DNA from: Malachius bipustulatus
Lineage: Eukaryota; Arthropoda; Insecta; Coleoptera; Melyridae
NCBI GenBank assembly: GCA_910589415.1
Contig: OU342630.1
Coordinates: 21,485,867 to 21,549,866, forward strand
Length of the DNA: 64,000 nt
Direction: 5' to 3'
Position 1 is the first letter of the stretch. Every line of letters begins with the position of its first letter. The notes beneath the pieces were generated by a model that worked only from the letters and a program-made list of their open reading frames with translations, did no database searches and was not told the DNA's origin. Below are positions 44,200-55,991 of the stretch, piece after piece. The position numbers were made by a program, and so were the translations under genes.

Positions 44200-44455
44200 C
44201 TACAGATGATTAATTATTATTATCCTAAAGTCGAGATAATAGTCTTGGGAGACTTCAATGTACACAACACAAACTGGCCTAAACATTATAATTTTAATGA
44301 CGAAGACGGACGTGAAGCTCAAGCCTTTTGCTATCAGCTGTGGCTTTACCCAGCTAGTAGACGAACCAACCCGCATTTCCGATCGCGTGGGAGACTTCGC
44401 CACACTTTTGGATCTCTTTTTGACTACGAATTTAAATATACATCATCACAATGAA
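44200..44455 (+). pseudogene. AP-type endonuclease domain of the Jockey-like element
   Basis: YPKVEIIVLGDFNVHNTNWP at 44222 contains the GDFN active-site box (44248-44259; Asp and Asn present). After a frameshift CGFTQLVDEPTRISDRVGDF and LLDLFLTTNL follow, the last part of the domain. The terminal SDH box is not intact. This nuclease nicks the target DNA to start reverse transcription. Confidence 0.8.
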
Positions 44456-45049
44456 AGCTCCATTGGATTCCTCAGATTACGCACTCGTCTCAACATTGTA
44501 TTATAACCAATGAGTGATACAGAAGCATGTAAATTGCGCACAATCTGGCAATACAAATTGGCTAAATAGGAAGAGATCAGGAAACATTATCGAGCTTTTC
44601 TATGGCGAGGCGTTTGTTTTGGATCTGATGATTTATCTGTTTGTGCTAAGGAAGTTGCTCAAATCATCTTACATGACATGGAAGCCTACATTCCTTTAAA
44701 AAAAACTCCCCTCGAATACCAAACCTTGTATCAATACAAGATGCAAGGAAGCTATCGCATCCAAACAGATTGCTTTTCAGCAGTGGCGAACGACCCACGA
44801 CGACAAAAATTACTACAATTTCATCCGTGCTCCATTCAAAGAAGCTCAAAACAAAAGAATCAGGATAGAACTTCTCTCCTGCTCAATGGTTCGAAATTCT
44901 CTTGGTGGGTCTAAGGCACTCAGCTTCTGGCTACTGACATCGACGACGACTGAAAAGGTCAACTTTCTGACGGAATTATTTTTTTCATACTCTTCCATCG
45001 ATTATCAGGGAAGAACCCCGCCAATTATCCCTTCCGTAGAATCCAAACT

Positions 45050-46000
45050 ATCAGACATTGTTTTCCGACAGCGTGTCATAAAGCGCATTATGTTAGCCTT
45101 GAACCAAAACAAAGCTTCCGGTCCCAAGCTATTAACCCACACATTTAAAGTACTTGAAAGAAGCTTATATAATCAGCTACTGCCAGTACGGCTTTGGCAA
45201 ACTGAGCTCAACTGGAGATCTTCTCGCCTTCGTAACGGAACCGCGGAACAGCCTCAGTCGAACACTATGGAGAGTCTCGAGTGGCTGATGGGCTTCATAT
45301 CTCAAGGGCTTTAGATTATATATGGTATGGGTGGATTGCGGCAAAGCTGCAAACTTATGGCATGCCTGAGTGAGAGGTTCTGCTTGTATGGGGTACATTT
45401 TGAGAGCTTTTCTGTCAATGCCGGCGTACCTGAAGAATTCATTCCATTCCCGACTCTCTTCCTTATGTACATTAACGATCTGCTCAATACAACAAAAGAC
45501 TGAATTTTCAGTTTTGCTGGATGACAGCACATTCATATCTTCCTATAATTTAGATGCGCGAACTTCGCTTATTGATGCACATTTACGCAGAGAGGAAGAA
45601 ATCTCGATAGTTAACAAAGGTCTACAAGAGATTCTAGCTTGTGGTGATAGAAATCAAGTGCAATTTAATACAAATCTCTTCGTTTTCTCGACGTGAAACT
45701 GGAAGGAAAAATGTCTTGACATGATCATGTTGAGGTTTGGCGAAGAGTTTGAAAAACTCGGAACACTGTTCCGCAATAAGAAATTTTATACACCTCAACA
45801 GCTTTTCCTCTTATACAAGGCTTAAATCCAACCATCTTTGGAGTACTGTTCTCATGTTTGGAGCTCAGCTCCTAAACATACGCTCAGGTTGCTTGACTCC
45901 ATCCAGAAAAGAGTCATCCACTTGATCTGGGAAAAGTAGCTGATCTAAGCCTGTTTTACAGATATTTTTATGGGAAGTGTTCAAAAGACATGGCTTGTTT
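45050..46000 (+). pseudogene. Reverse transcriptase of the Jockey-like element
   Basis: RQRVIKRIMLALNQNKASGP at 45070 is the entry motif; SRAFD-like text with LQTYGMPE follows near 45340; PLLFLMYINDLLNTT-like text at 45457 is the box before the catalytic site; LLDDSTFISSYNLDARTSLI at 45517 stands for FADDSTF with one inserted G, so the two aspartates survive but out of frame. Later YTPQQLFLLYKA and PSLEYCSHVWS (about 45790-45865) mark the thumb. At least five frameshifts or stops. Confidence 0.78.
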
Positions 46001-46289
46001 GATACCATCATGAATGAGGCCGGGATGCACGTCGGAATCACGGGATCAGAAATAGACGTCGAGCCGCAATAGCTCACCCCTATTAGGTTCAGCTCGTTAG
46101 ACCTCGTACCATCTTATTTCAGACTTCTTTCATGAAGAGAGCTGCATTCCTTTGGAATAGCATTCCAAGGGGAAGGTTTCCTGAGGAATACAACCTGCAA
46201 CGATTTAAAGCCAACGAAACGATATCTCCGCTCATACGCCGCTTCCAGAAAGTCTTAGGGATTCCCGTGCAGTACATGTGACCTTTCCT

Positions 46290-49080
46290 GATAAAAAAGT
46301 ACTGTGAGAACTCGTTATTGCTCAGTAACTTGCTGATATGACTATACTAAAAGATCAGTGACAGAATTATTTTATTACATTGTGTGGTTCAATTAATTAT
46401 TTATAGAATTAATGATTTACAAGAATATCTCAGGAACTAATTTTAAGCCATAATGTACTCGTAAATTAATGTCACGAAATAATTTCTTCAAATTCTTACG
46501 CCACAGATTCTATTGGAATTGAGTTATTGATACGAGGCCAATCCGTAAGAAGTGACAGAATTCTTTGCAGTGGCGATTTGACGGAAGAATCATCGGGATT
46601 TTGAAAAGATCGTTATGGATATTTCAGATCGATCAAAGAATAAAATAAAGTACCTCATCTTATCATGGGCCCCGACGTCAGTAAAGAAGATTTGTAATCA
46701 CATTTACCCTTTCCTCATTGAAAGACAATCAACAGAAGCTGGGAGTTGTGAACTAAACAAAACGTGAAATGCAATCGTTTTCTACGGCAAGTTTCAGTTT
46801 ATTCAACCAAGAAACTCTATAACTCGGAAGAAGTGAGTTGGTAATTTAATTACAACTATAGAGCTCCTATCCATAAACAGCGCGCTGGCTTCCAACTGAG
46901 CTTAATCTTCTAATACGAGTGGTCAGAGCTTTCCTTATTTTTCCAATTAACGTTTAAGTTGTCTGAATGTTCTGGTGCCCGACCCGGTAATTCGGTTTTA
47001 CGTTTCCCTGTTGGAGTAGTGGAGCAGTCAAATTGTCATTATATATTCAACAGTAATCTTTGATTATTGAAGAAACAACTGAATTAATGTTCCTTCTGTA
47101 TAAGTAGATGTGCAGACTATTGAGATATTTTTCCACTTTTCCACAGCTGCTTTGGAGCACACTGTAAATTCTATTGTTGTAGCAGTTTTCCTGCTGTTGG
47201 TTAAAACCTAATGATCAAGTCGCGTACAATATGACCGTGCCCTTTTCAACGTAAGAAGACGCTAGTACCTATACTACGTGGCAGATTACAGTCTATATGT
47301 CATGACATCTCACATATTCAGCCTTATTATAATGTCACGAGGTGAAGGTTAACAGGGTTGACTGGGATGAGCCGTGATAACTCGGCTCGAAGTAAAATGG
47401 ACGTAAATGAGCGATCTAAGTACACTACTTATGCAGTGATTATTGAACTTTACAACTTTTAGTGATATCCAGCCTCTGAGTCATCTGTCATAGCTGTTCT
47501 CTTTCGAATAAGTTAGTTGATTGGCAGTTCTAATGAATGTTCGAAATAAATAATCTAGGTTAGGCACTGAATTAACTTTTCTTCCTTACTTTGAAAGTTA
47601 TATTACAAGACAAAGACCATCTTGTTTTGCCTTACTTTTCCCAGCCTATTGATTCCTGTTTCGGAGTTAAATAAGTTTTTCAACTTTTCAGGAAAAAGTT
47701 ACACCGTGTTGTCCTGAAGTTTCTGACAAATTCGAAAGACCTCTAAATAATTTACGCTCTTAACGAGCTTCACTGATGATGTGAAAAAATAATGGCATCT
47801 AGCATATTTAAAAGGCCGGCGCCATCATTTGATTCACAGACGTTTCTTAATATTCATCACCAAAGGCCTGTATGTAACAGAGGACCTGCGTGTAACAAAG
47901 TTGTATGACCATACAGGAATAAGAGTTTCTTTCGCAGAAAGTAAAAACATAGTGACTTGCAAAGCAAATGCCATCTGACGACTGAAAAATATTGCAAGTC
48001 ACTATGTTTCCGACAAATCATTTTGCTTATAGCTTTTGATTTTCTTCTTGATCGGCACACTTCTCTAGTGGTGGTGATGTGACAGACTGATGAGATGGAA
48101 ATAACCATTGAACATCGATGTCTCTGTCTTGACCATACCCTTAGGGCAAGTGTGTCGTTCAGAAAGCATTATTGGTTTTAATCAATTTTATAATGTGTCA
48201 AAGCTGACTTCTCACCATATTATTTTGTACTGATCATTTCAAAGAGGAAAATTTTGTTAATCCAGCAAATAATAGACCTTTAAAACTGCAAGGAAGCACA
48301 TTATTGGAATTGCGGCAAATAAAAGGCTTACACTTAGGTATATAACGATTCAATCTTTTTGAAATACGAGTATATCTACCTAAAGATATCAATAATATTA
48401 TGTGTAATAGTAGTTAATTATTATTATTAATATAATAAACCTATTGAAAACTTTGTTGTTTTATTATTGTATTAATTCTTCGTCCCAATTTCATCAGTCT
48501 ATTCCTTCTAATTAATTTTAAGAGCATTTATATTCAGCGTTGATATTTAAAACTCCCGCTACGTTTCACTAAATTTAACTTTTAGTGATACCAGTTCATG
48601 TTTGACGGCGCTGCCAAAGTTGTCGCACCTTGTCGCAATGCATTAGGTATAGGAGTGTCCGGAATTAATATTTTAGCGTATTTGTTATAACACCATTCAG
48701 GAATTCGTTCTGTTAACACTAGAGAGAAATGGAATGATCTAACCTGGGAAATTCTGCTAGTGATATCTTCGGTACGGAGTTATTGGTGAAGTGACTGATT
48801 TTGATTAGAGACCACACAATACATAAAACCTTCAATATTCTTATCCACCCCACTGAGTTGATACTGTGGCGGTGGCGATGATGTTTAGTTTTGACGATCT
48901 TTTTGGTGATAAGTAATTCCACGAGACTGTGAGTGGTATCTCCGATTAGGATCCATCTCAGTACACTTGTCTTAGTTCTCCAAAAAACAAAAAAGATCTT
49001 ATCTACCCCAAACAACTACTATCGTTGTGGGTTGAATGACATATTAATTAATTTCCTTTAATTAATTAAATTAAACTCCC
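46290..49080. other. Long stretch without recognised genes
   Basis: No credible frame or RNA was found. Inverse match of 48641-48700 to 24507-24550 shows one dispersed repeat. GTGACTTGCAAAGCAAATGC/GCAAGTCACTATGTTTC around 47950-48010 forms a small inverted repeat with TACATAGTGACTTGCAA. Confidence 0.4.
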
Positions 49081-49097
49081 ACCGTCTTGAGCCTAAG

Positions 49098-49153
49098 ATG
49101 CAGCACACTGATGAGTCCCAATAGGGCGAAACACGTGTCTGTGGTTGTTCTGG
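49098..49153 (+). ncRNA. Type I hammerhead ribozyme
   Basis: Plus strand: stem I CACA (49104-49107), CUGAUGA (49108-49114), stem II GUCC/GGGC-type with a 5-nt loop (49115-49127), GAAA (49128-49131), loopless stem III ACAC/GUGU (49131-49138), cleavage after C49139, stem I return UGUG (49140-49143). Beyond an internal loop, CAG (49101-49103) can pair with CUG (49150-49152). All core bases present; one G-U pair in stem II. The minus-strand 77-codon frame over this site (49071-49304) is not recognised. Confidence 0.8.
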
Positions 49154-50423
49154 TACTCTGGTTGGCTCTTTTGTTGTTTGCGTAGAGGCTCTCTTGATTG
49201 GAGTTTCTGGCACTGCCAGCATGACAACTGCTAGGGCGATGGAGGAATACTCCGACCCATTTAACAGGCTTTATGTGCTTTTTACTCATACGACCAGCAT
49301 TCACTCTTTTATTTATTAATCGTTGAGTATACTTATCTTTTCTATATTTTTGACATTGTCTACAATATGAGAAAACTTCTCAAAAGTTGTCTATATCAAC
49401 ACCGCTCGTTCCTGATGTATTCCTGGACTAATTTAAAGTCGAAAAGTTTATATAAACATGTGTCCTAAGATGTGTGGTTTTTAAGATACAGGGTGTTTTT
49501 TTATCGGTTTGTTTGGTGTTATTTGTAGTAATAAGCAATCCTTTCTAATACCTTGTATTTTGGTAACTATATCAATTTTTTTTTTATTATTATTTTATTA
49601 TCCGATCAACCCCACAAAGTTTGAGGTCGTTCAAAGTATCAGTTTCTAATTTCAAATTCAATGCATTGTCTGTTAGAAATTTATTTTTCTTGGTCATTTC
49701 GCTTGATAAATTGCCACTTAAAAGCATTGCACAGAGCAACCGTCTTTCTAAGAGAGACAGTCGGATAAGTTTCTCGAATTAATTTTATTTGAGCAGTTCA
49801 TCTTGCGGCCGGAGATTCTAATGGTATATGTTTAACCACAAGTCCGTTCATGTCTGAAAAGCCCCTTTAAATTGAATAATGGCCGCTACGGGATTCGAAA
49901 TCACTGAGTTTGGGTAAGAAATCTGTCAGCAAACCACTGAACGATGGGCTTGTAATTATTAATGTTATTGATTACGAGTAAGCACAATCCGCGAGCACAA
50001 AGAATCGAAAATTTAAATATCACCAAGTTTTCTCTCTAAGGATTATAGATAGGTAGATACATTCGCTTTTGTAGGAACCTCAACAAAACAACACACAGTT
50101 TACGATTATATTGCGCAAGAAGAAAATACATATTAGCTAGTAGTGGATGTTCGGAAAGGAATTTGAAGATAGGCCCCAACAGCAAACAGGTTTGTCTTAA
50201 CATAATCCAATAACTGACAGCTCTTGATTTTGTACTGTGAGTTCTATAATAACTTTGCCAAAGCCTTAATGAAGGTTAATAAAATATAGTTACCTACAGG
50301 TTAATCATCCTCACAAATATCGAGTCCTTGATGTAAATGTGTTTCACTAAATCGATAGTTTACATGGCTTTTCAGAACACGCATCATTGGATGTGTGTAG
50401 GCTATCACGGCTGGCTTAAATTA

Positions 50424-51096
50424 TTGAAATCATAGTTAATTCCGGGCTGTTTTAACCACCATGGTCTATGGAGATTTGCTCCATACATTTCGTCTACAGC
50501 TGCGGTAGACATAATCAGCGTTTACGTGTGCGCAAGCGAATCTTTCACTCATCATGTTCACTGATACCTGACTTCCTCGGCTGAAAGAGCACTCCTGTTT
50601 ATAGAGTCTATCACCATTGTAGCATCGGCTGGTCTCTCCGATGATGTCATAGGTCCCCGAGACATACGCTGACTCATTTTGGTCTGACGTAACGTGGGAT
50701 ACCAAATCCTTCGCCGTTTCATTCCTTCCTCCAAATAAACAAGCAACCAAAATATTTCAACAGGCAGAAGGAAAAAACTAACCTGCGGTGGATTTGGAAT
50801 CCCACGTTATGTCAGACCAAAATGAGTCAGTGTCTGACTCAGGGACCTATGACATCATCGGAGAGACAGGCTGATTCTACAATGAAGATAGCTAGTGGAG
50901 GGGGTATGACGTCACCAGAGCATCATCCTATAAATAGGCGCGCTTTTCTAGCCAAGCTGTAGGAGAACACGAGGAGTGGAAGATTCGCTTGCGCACACGT
51001 AGCCGCTAACGATATCTACCGCAGCTGTAGAAGAAACGTTCGGAACAAATCTCCACGGACCGAGGTTAACACCCCGGAATCAATTATGATTTCAAA
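50424..51096. repeat. Head-to-head palindrome with a TATA box in each arm
   Basis: Arms 50424-50710 and 50787-51096 are inverted copies (outermost TTGAAATCATAGTTAATTCC with its diverged complement; innermost GTCTGACGTAACGTGGGAT with its complement). The right arm has CATGTC-type sequence, TGACGTCA at 50908-50915 and TATAAATA at 50929-50936; the left arm, on the minus strand, has TATAAA at 50603-50598. TGAGTCAG also occurs in both arms. Arms differ by indels, so the copies are not recent. It could be two promoter or LTR regions back to back. Confidence 0.7.
50929..50936 (+). promoter_or_regulatory. TATA box in the right arm of the palindrome
   Basis: TATAAATA followed by a GC-rich GGCGCGC. 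It sits 14 bases after a cAMP-element-like TGACGTCA. No downstream reading frame was recognised, so promoter activity is inferred from motifs only. Confidence 0.4.
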
Positions 51097-51204
51097 TACA
51101 TAATTGTTGTGTAATTCTGGAAATTGCCTCACATGACATTTGAATTGATTATTTTGCAAGTTTCGTGGTAATGACGACATGTTTTTTTAATAGCCTGTTT
51201 ATTA

Positions 51205-51606
51205 TTTTTTCATATTTCAGGCACATTCTTATTGTCTGAGAAAATTTCCTAAGAATATGGTATTACAGTTGGAGTTTAAATTGAGTAGCTTATGAGTTGA
51301 ACATCGCAATTTCCGATTTTCAAAGCAGCTTACCTTGAAAACATTTAAATATAAAGGATGAGAGCTTGGATGTCCCTATATCTTAAGTTTTCATGTGCAT
51401 GGTGTATTATTGTGTGGATGAAACATTAATACAGGGTGATAATAACTATCGGATTTTCCCCTATAAACATTCCAAATACACATAATAATAATAGTAGTAG
51501 GATGTTATGAAAAGTCATAATGAAAAGTTAAGATTGGGTCATGTAAGCCGTTTTTTGCACTTTTACTTGCTTTCTAGGTAAGCTGCTTTCAAAATGGAAA
51601 ATAGTA
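51205..51606. mobile_element. Foldback family B, ends decayed
   Basis: TTATTGTCTGAGAAAATTTCC, TTAAGTTTTCATGTGCAT and its inverse AAAAGTTAAGATTGGGTCATG, with CATGTAAGCCGTTTTTTGC at 51540, match the complete copy 18092-18722. The centre contains CAGGGTGATAATAAC at 51434. Confidence 0.65.
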
Positions 51607-51976
51607 GTACTTATTTCTGTTTGGAATTCATATACAAATCCATTGGTATCTACTGAAATCGCAAAAACCAGTCACATTAAAATTTCATAAGAATAATATG
51701 AAAATGTAATAATATTATGCAGGATGTTAAATTAAAACAAGACGATGTGACTGTGACAAGAAACACCATGTATAAAAAAATATAACGTCACAAGAAATTA
51801 AATTAAACTTAAAAATTGAACTGCTTTGCATTTTTTCAAAACTCCCAATTTTAAGATTTATTGAACGGTTACAAACTTTATAATATTCTGGTATTAAATA
51901 TTTCACTTTGTTAACTGTTTAGAATTTATACGAGTAATTTGATTTACTGAATTTCTCAATAGTAGGTACCTACATA

Positions 51977-53164
51977 CAGGGTGTCCCAAAATTCCATGGA
52001 CATGGAGCAACCACAGATTACTGAGGTAAAAAAAAGTCGCTCGGACCAAACTTATCTCTATACCAAGATACTTCGTTTGTCTGTTAGAGGGCTTCAAAGT
52101 CTTTTAAAAATTTTAGTTTTTTTGAAATAGCTCAAAGGCGGCTAATTCAAATTCGATGAAATTTGGTAGGTAAATTTCTTATCAAAAGTACTAATTTCTG
52201 ATGTACATGATAATTTGACGGAAACCCAGGAAGGGGTGAAACTACCCCTACCCTCCATTAAAATCGATCGTAATTGTTGATAGGGTAGCAGGAACACTGT
52301 TCATGTTTTTTTGTTTGAAAGATACATCATTTTAGCCCACTTTTGGTCTCTTACAAAAATCTGTATCTTTCCGTGGTGCTGTGTGATAAAATAAATTAGT
52401 CGATGGTACCTAATCAAAATTTTATTTCATTCTTTTAATTTGAAATCAAATATTCAATTTTCAGGTGATTATTTGATCTAATCTCATAAAATATGATTAG
52501 TATGGTTCGGTTTTTTTTCAGGTGTTTGCAAACGGTTTTTTTCAAACGCAGTAAACAGTTTGCAAAACGACGAGGTTCCAAGAAAAGATTCCAATCATTT
52601 TTTTGCGCAAGATGGAACTTTCTAGGGTCCAAACCGGCGCCCACAGCGAGCATCTTTTATGAGATTAGATCAAATAATCACCTGACAATTGAAAATTTGA
52701 TTTCAAATTAAAAGAATGAAATGAAAATTTAGTTATCATCGACTAATTTATTTTATCACATAGCACCTCGGAAAGATACAATTTTTGTAGGAGACCATAA
52801 TTGGGCTAAAACGAAGTATCTTTCAAACAAAAAAACAAAAACAGCGTTCCTGCTACCCTATCAACAATTACGATCGATTTTAGTGGAGGGTAGGGGTAGT
52901 TTCACCCCTTCCCGGGTTTCCGTCAAATTATTATGTACATCAGAAATTAGTACTTTTAATAAGAAATTTACCTACCAAATTTCATCGAATTGGAATCAGC
53001 CGACTTTGAGCTCTTTCAAAAAAACTAAAATTTTCAAAAGACTTTGAAGCCCTCTAACGGACAAACGAAGCATTTTGGTATAGAGATAAGTTTGGTCCGA
53101 GCGACTTTTTTTTACCTCAGTAATCTGTGGTTGCTCCATGTCCATGGAATATTGGGACAGCCTG
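51977..53164. mobile_element. TA-flanked foldback, ~1.19 kb
   Basis: CAGGGTGTCCCAAAATTCCA at 51977 pairs with the complement ending GGGACAGCCTG at 53164; TA on both sides. Arms of about 500 bp share GTCGCTCGGACCAAACTTAT and GGAGGGTAGGGGTAGTTTCA. The loop (about 52500-52655) is unrelated and carries frames on both strands that end in the same residues because they read the two arms; these are not genes. Parts of the arms (TTATCTCTGTGCAAAG...) resemble 53817-54050. Confidence 0.88.
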
Positions 53165-53816
53165 TATACTAGAATAATAATATAACAAATGAAACTGAAT
53201 TATTTTATAAAAAACTATACCTACCAAGCTGTTTTAAGGAATTAGAGTAATTGGATAAAAGATCTAATCCACATGATTTTCATCTGCAAACATCTCAACC
53301 CAAGCACTTTCAAAATCGTTATTCTAATTTTGTTCCGCAGTGACAAAATAATGAATAAAATTAGGAATTATTTGTAAATTATTATTTCTAACTCTCTAAT
53401 CATGACGCAATAGAGCACATACAATAGCTTACTTTATCTTGGAGGAATTTCATTTGTAGATGCTGCTAAAATTTTAGAATGTCTAATATTTAGGCTAATA
53501 GACTCTCCCATATTCGATTAAAATTCCGACTGATCCAGAAAATAACATAATACTACTGCAGGCTTGGATGACAAAGTCGGAGGGAATTAAGTTGGACTAC
53601 GTACTTGAAAATCTTTTATATTTTATTGACAGATAGGTATACAGAGAGTCATATTTCCTTCCATGCATGTTCTCAGATTCTTGGGTTCCGGCTTGAGAGT
53701 AAGTTATTATGTTTCTAATTCTACTTCTATGCATGGGTATACATCTATAATATGTTATTTAAAAGATTATAGACTTGATTAAATTAGACAAAAGCCGTAC
53801 TATTTTATAGCTTATA

Positions 53817-54330
53817 CAGGGTGTCTCTAAAAGGTCTTTACAACGTTCTACCACGTGTTCCTCGGATGAAAGTAAGTCGATTTAAGCCAACTTATCTCTG
53901 TGCAAAGTTGCCTGGTTTAGCCACTACGAGATGTCAAAGTGTCAATTTAAAAATCGTTATTTGATTTTAAAAACTTAACCGCACGAGCGATTTTGATGAA
54001 ATTTGGTATGATGTCATGGTTTCATGGGACAAAAATTGGAATACTAAAATTACCCATTGGCGTAGATCATGGGTTTTTTAGGTTCTACACATTTTTCTTC
54101 TACGCAAATGGAATTAAATTTTTTTTTAAATATCGAGTCGATTAATCAACTCTAATCAAATTTCTAAAAAAGGGTACTCTTGATAAAAGTCGCCAAACCT
54201 TATCGCTTAGAAGAAAATCGCATTTGAATGTTGATTTTTATAGGAAGTTTCGTATGTTTTCTCATGTGATTTTCTTGATTTACGTAAAACAATAAAATTA
54301 ATTTACATTTACCGAATGTTATAAAAAAAA
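53817..54330 (+). mobile_element. Half element with a CAGGGTGTCTC terminus
   Basis: CAGGGTGTCTCTAAAAGG follows TA at 53815, and GAAAGTAAGTCGATTTAAGC, AACTTATCTCTGTGCAAAG and GATGAAATTTGGTATG recall the left arm of 51977-53164. No inverted partner was found, so one arm has been lost. Confidence 0.5.
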
Positions 54331-54761
54331 ACAACTCTCAAGACACGCAATATAACGCCATATGACGTCACTCGGTGAAAATACGTCTATTTTTATTCGA
54401 ATATAAGCACCCACATCTAAAAAAAAACATTTCTGGAAAAACGGTCAATCCAAACTAAAATCTGTTCAGTCAAAGGCCATAAATGCCCTAACCTTACCTG
54501 CAGTAGGTACGAAGAGACCAAACACCTCGAGACTTAGACTGGGACATAAAATCCAGTCTCTTGACAGAGACTAACAAACCCTATGTGGTGTATAACAAGA
54601 ACTTAATCGTCACACATCTTCTAGTAAGTGCTATCCCAAGTACCAATACGTAAGATACAAGACCGACATCGCCACAGAAATAAAAGATGCCCTTGCAAAC
54701 AATACTCAAAAAAATATTCAATTATTTCTTCTTTTCTCAAATTTTTGAAAACAAATGAACT

Positions 54762-55110
54762 ATCGCTTGCTGGTCGGTACAAGCAACAGATAGACTAGTT
54801 ATTTGTCGGTATGTTCTCCTAAGCCATATGACAGCAAAGTCATGAGGTTCTAAGTCTTCCTCACGTTGGCAGAAGACGCCACCGCTGACAAAAACTCCAA
54901 AGACGAAGATAAGTCGAAAGTGTTAGTAAAAGTCGTATCGTGAGTAAAGATAATTAACTATGTTTGACGACGCTTGGACTTTTGTTTCACACAGTGCGAG
55001 AAGGTACTGTGTGATATACATACAGGCTAGAAATTTTTTGTACTACCAATAGTAAACGGTAAGAGATACAGGGTCGGTTAAATTTGAGACAACTTCCACA
55101 ATTTTATGTT
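54762..55110 (-). repeat. Inverted copy of 43797-44155 (family D end joined to endonuclease)
   Basis: Read on the minus strand: TTTAACCGACCCTGTATCTC, TTGGTAGTACAAAAAATTTC, CAAGCGTCGTCAAACATA, GGAGTTTTTGTCAGCGGTGG, TGCCAACGTGAGGAAGACTT and CATATGGCTTAGGA follow in the same order as at 43797-44155, across the junction between the foldback end and the Jockey-like endonuclease. Identity is high in the endonuclease part. Confidence 0.82.
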
Positions 55111-55194
55111 TATTAAGTAAGAAACGAACTTAGTTTTTTTTTTCATATTTGAGTAATCAAATATGAGCCACTGTTCTTAGCTTAATTTATTATA

Positions 55195-55991
55195 CAGGGT
55201 GTATCTAAATAACACCGAAAAAATTTAAGAGCTTATTCTTTGGTCAAAAATAAACAAAAAATTTCGTATAAACGTGTGTCTAGAAATGCACCCTTTTTGA
55301 GATACAGGGTGTCAAAAAAAGATTATTTTACCAGTTTTTTGAAGATATTTGTGGAACCCTTTGAGATATGAAACCTACATTTTGTAAATGTCATATCATT
55401 GATATTTATAGCTACTTTTTTAATACTGAGTTTTTTCATGTGTCATTATAGCGGAGATCTCAGAAATGAGCGAAGTTTTTTTGCCCTTAATTTTTCGACA
55501 CTTGTCTGGAAACATTCAAAGCGAGTTTTTCATCGTAAATGCCCGTTTTTCTCGAAAATGGCTCACGTTAGCAGTTATAACCAAGAGTATCTTTTTGTGT
55601 AGAGAACATTGACGGTTAAAAGTGTGCTTTTAAAATATCAATTTGCCCAGTGTCGTAGATATTAGGAGCAAAAAAATCCCTCCAACCCTAAAAATCTCCG
55701 GCACTGGCATACTTAAAGAACGTAGTTAGCATTAAAATAGTTGCTAATATCAATGATAAGATCTGTACAAAAGCTGAATTCTGTGTCATATACGGTTCCC
55801 GAGACATCTTCAAAAAACTCAAAAAATAATCTTTTTTTGACGTTAATATAAATATATTAATATTAATTCATATGCACCCTGTATCTCAAAAAGGGTGCAT
55901 ATCCAGACACACGTTAATAGGAAATTTTTTGTTTATTTTTTATCAAAGAATCCTCCCCTAAATTTTTTCTGTGTTATTTAGATACACCCTG
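55195..55991. mobile_element. TA-flanked foldback with CAGGGTGTATC ends
   Basis: CAGGGTGTATCTAAATAACA at 55195 pairs with TGTTATTTAGATACACCCTG at 55972-55991; TA on both sides. A second internal inverted pair (GAGATACAGGGTGTC at 55301 and CACCCTGTATCTC near 55880) marks a shorter element-like unit inside. A further terminus, CAGGGTGATTGC, starts immediately outside at 55996. A part-copy is at 49437-49540. The 67-codon frame 55399-55602 is in the loop and not recognised. Confidence 0.85.

Larger units (their letters stand above)
43930..46285 (+). mobile_element. Jockey-like non-LTR retrotransposon, heavily broken
   Basis: Endonuclease, RT and C-terminal sequences follow in the normal order over about 2.3 kb on the plus strand, with many stops and frameshifts. 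The 5' part of the endonuclease is recognisable from about 43940, and the last recognisable text (SFLWNSIP-like and NLQRFKAN-like, about 46140-46220) is the usual end of ORF2 before a short 3' UTR. It is homologous to the minus-strand fragment 28885-29575 (SRAFDxVW and NKASGP boxes). A poly(A) or microsatellite tail is not obvious after 46285. Confidence 0.75.

Noticed and set aside
48078..48110. CTGATGAGATGGAAATAACC, hammerhead-like
   Set aside because: GAAA is only 3 bases after the core, so no stem II is possible.
52435..52711. Two opposite frames with the same C-terminal residues
   Set aside because: The match arises because both read the inverted arms of the 51977-53164 palindrome.
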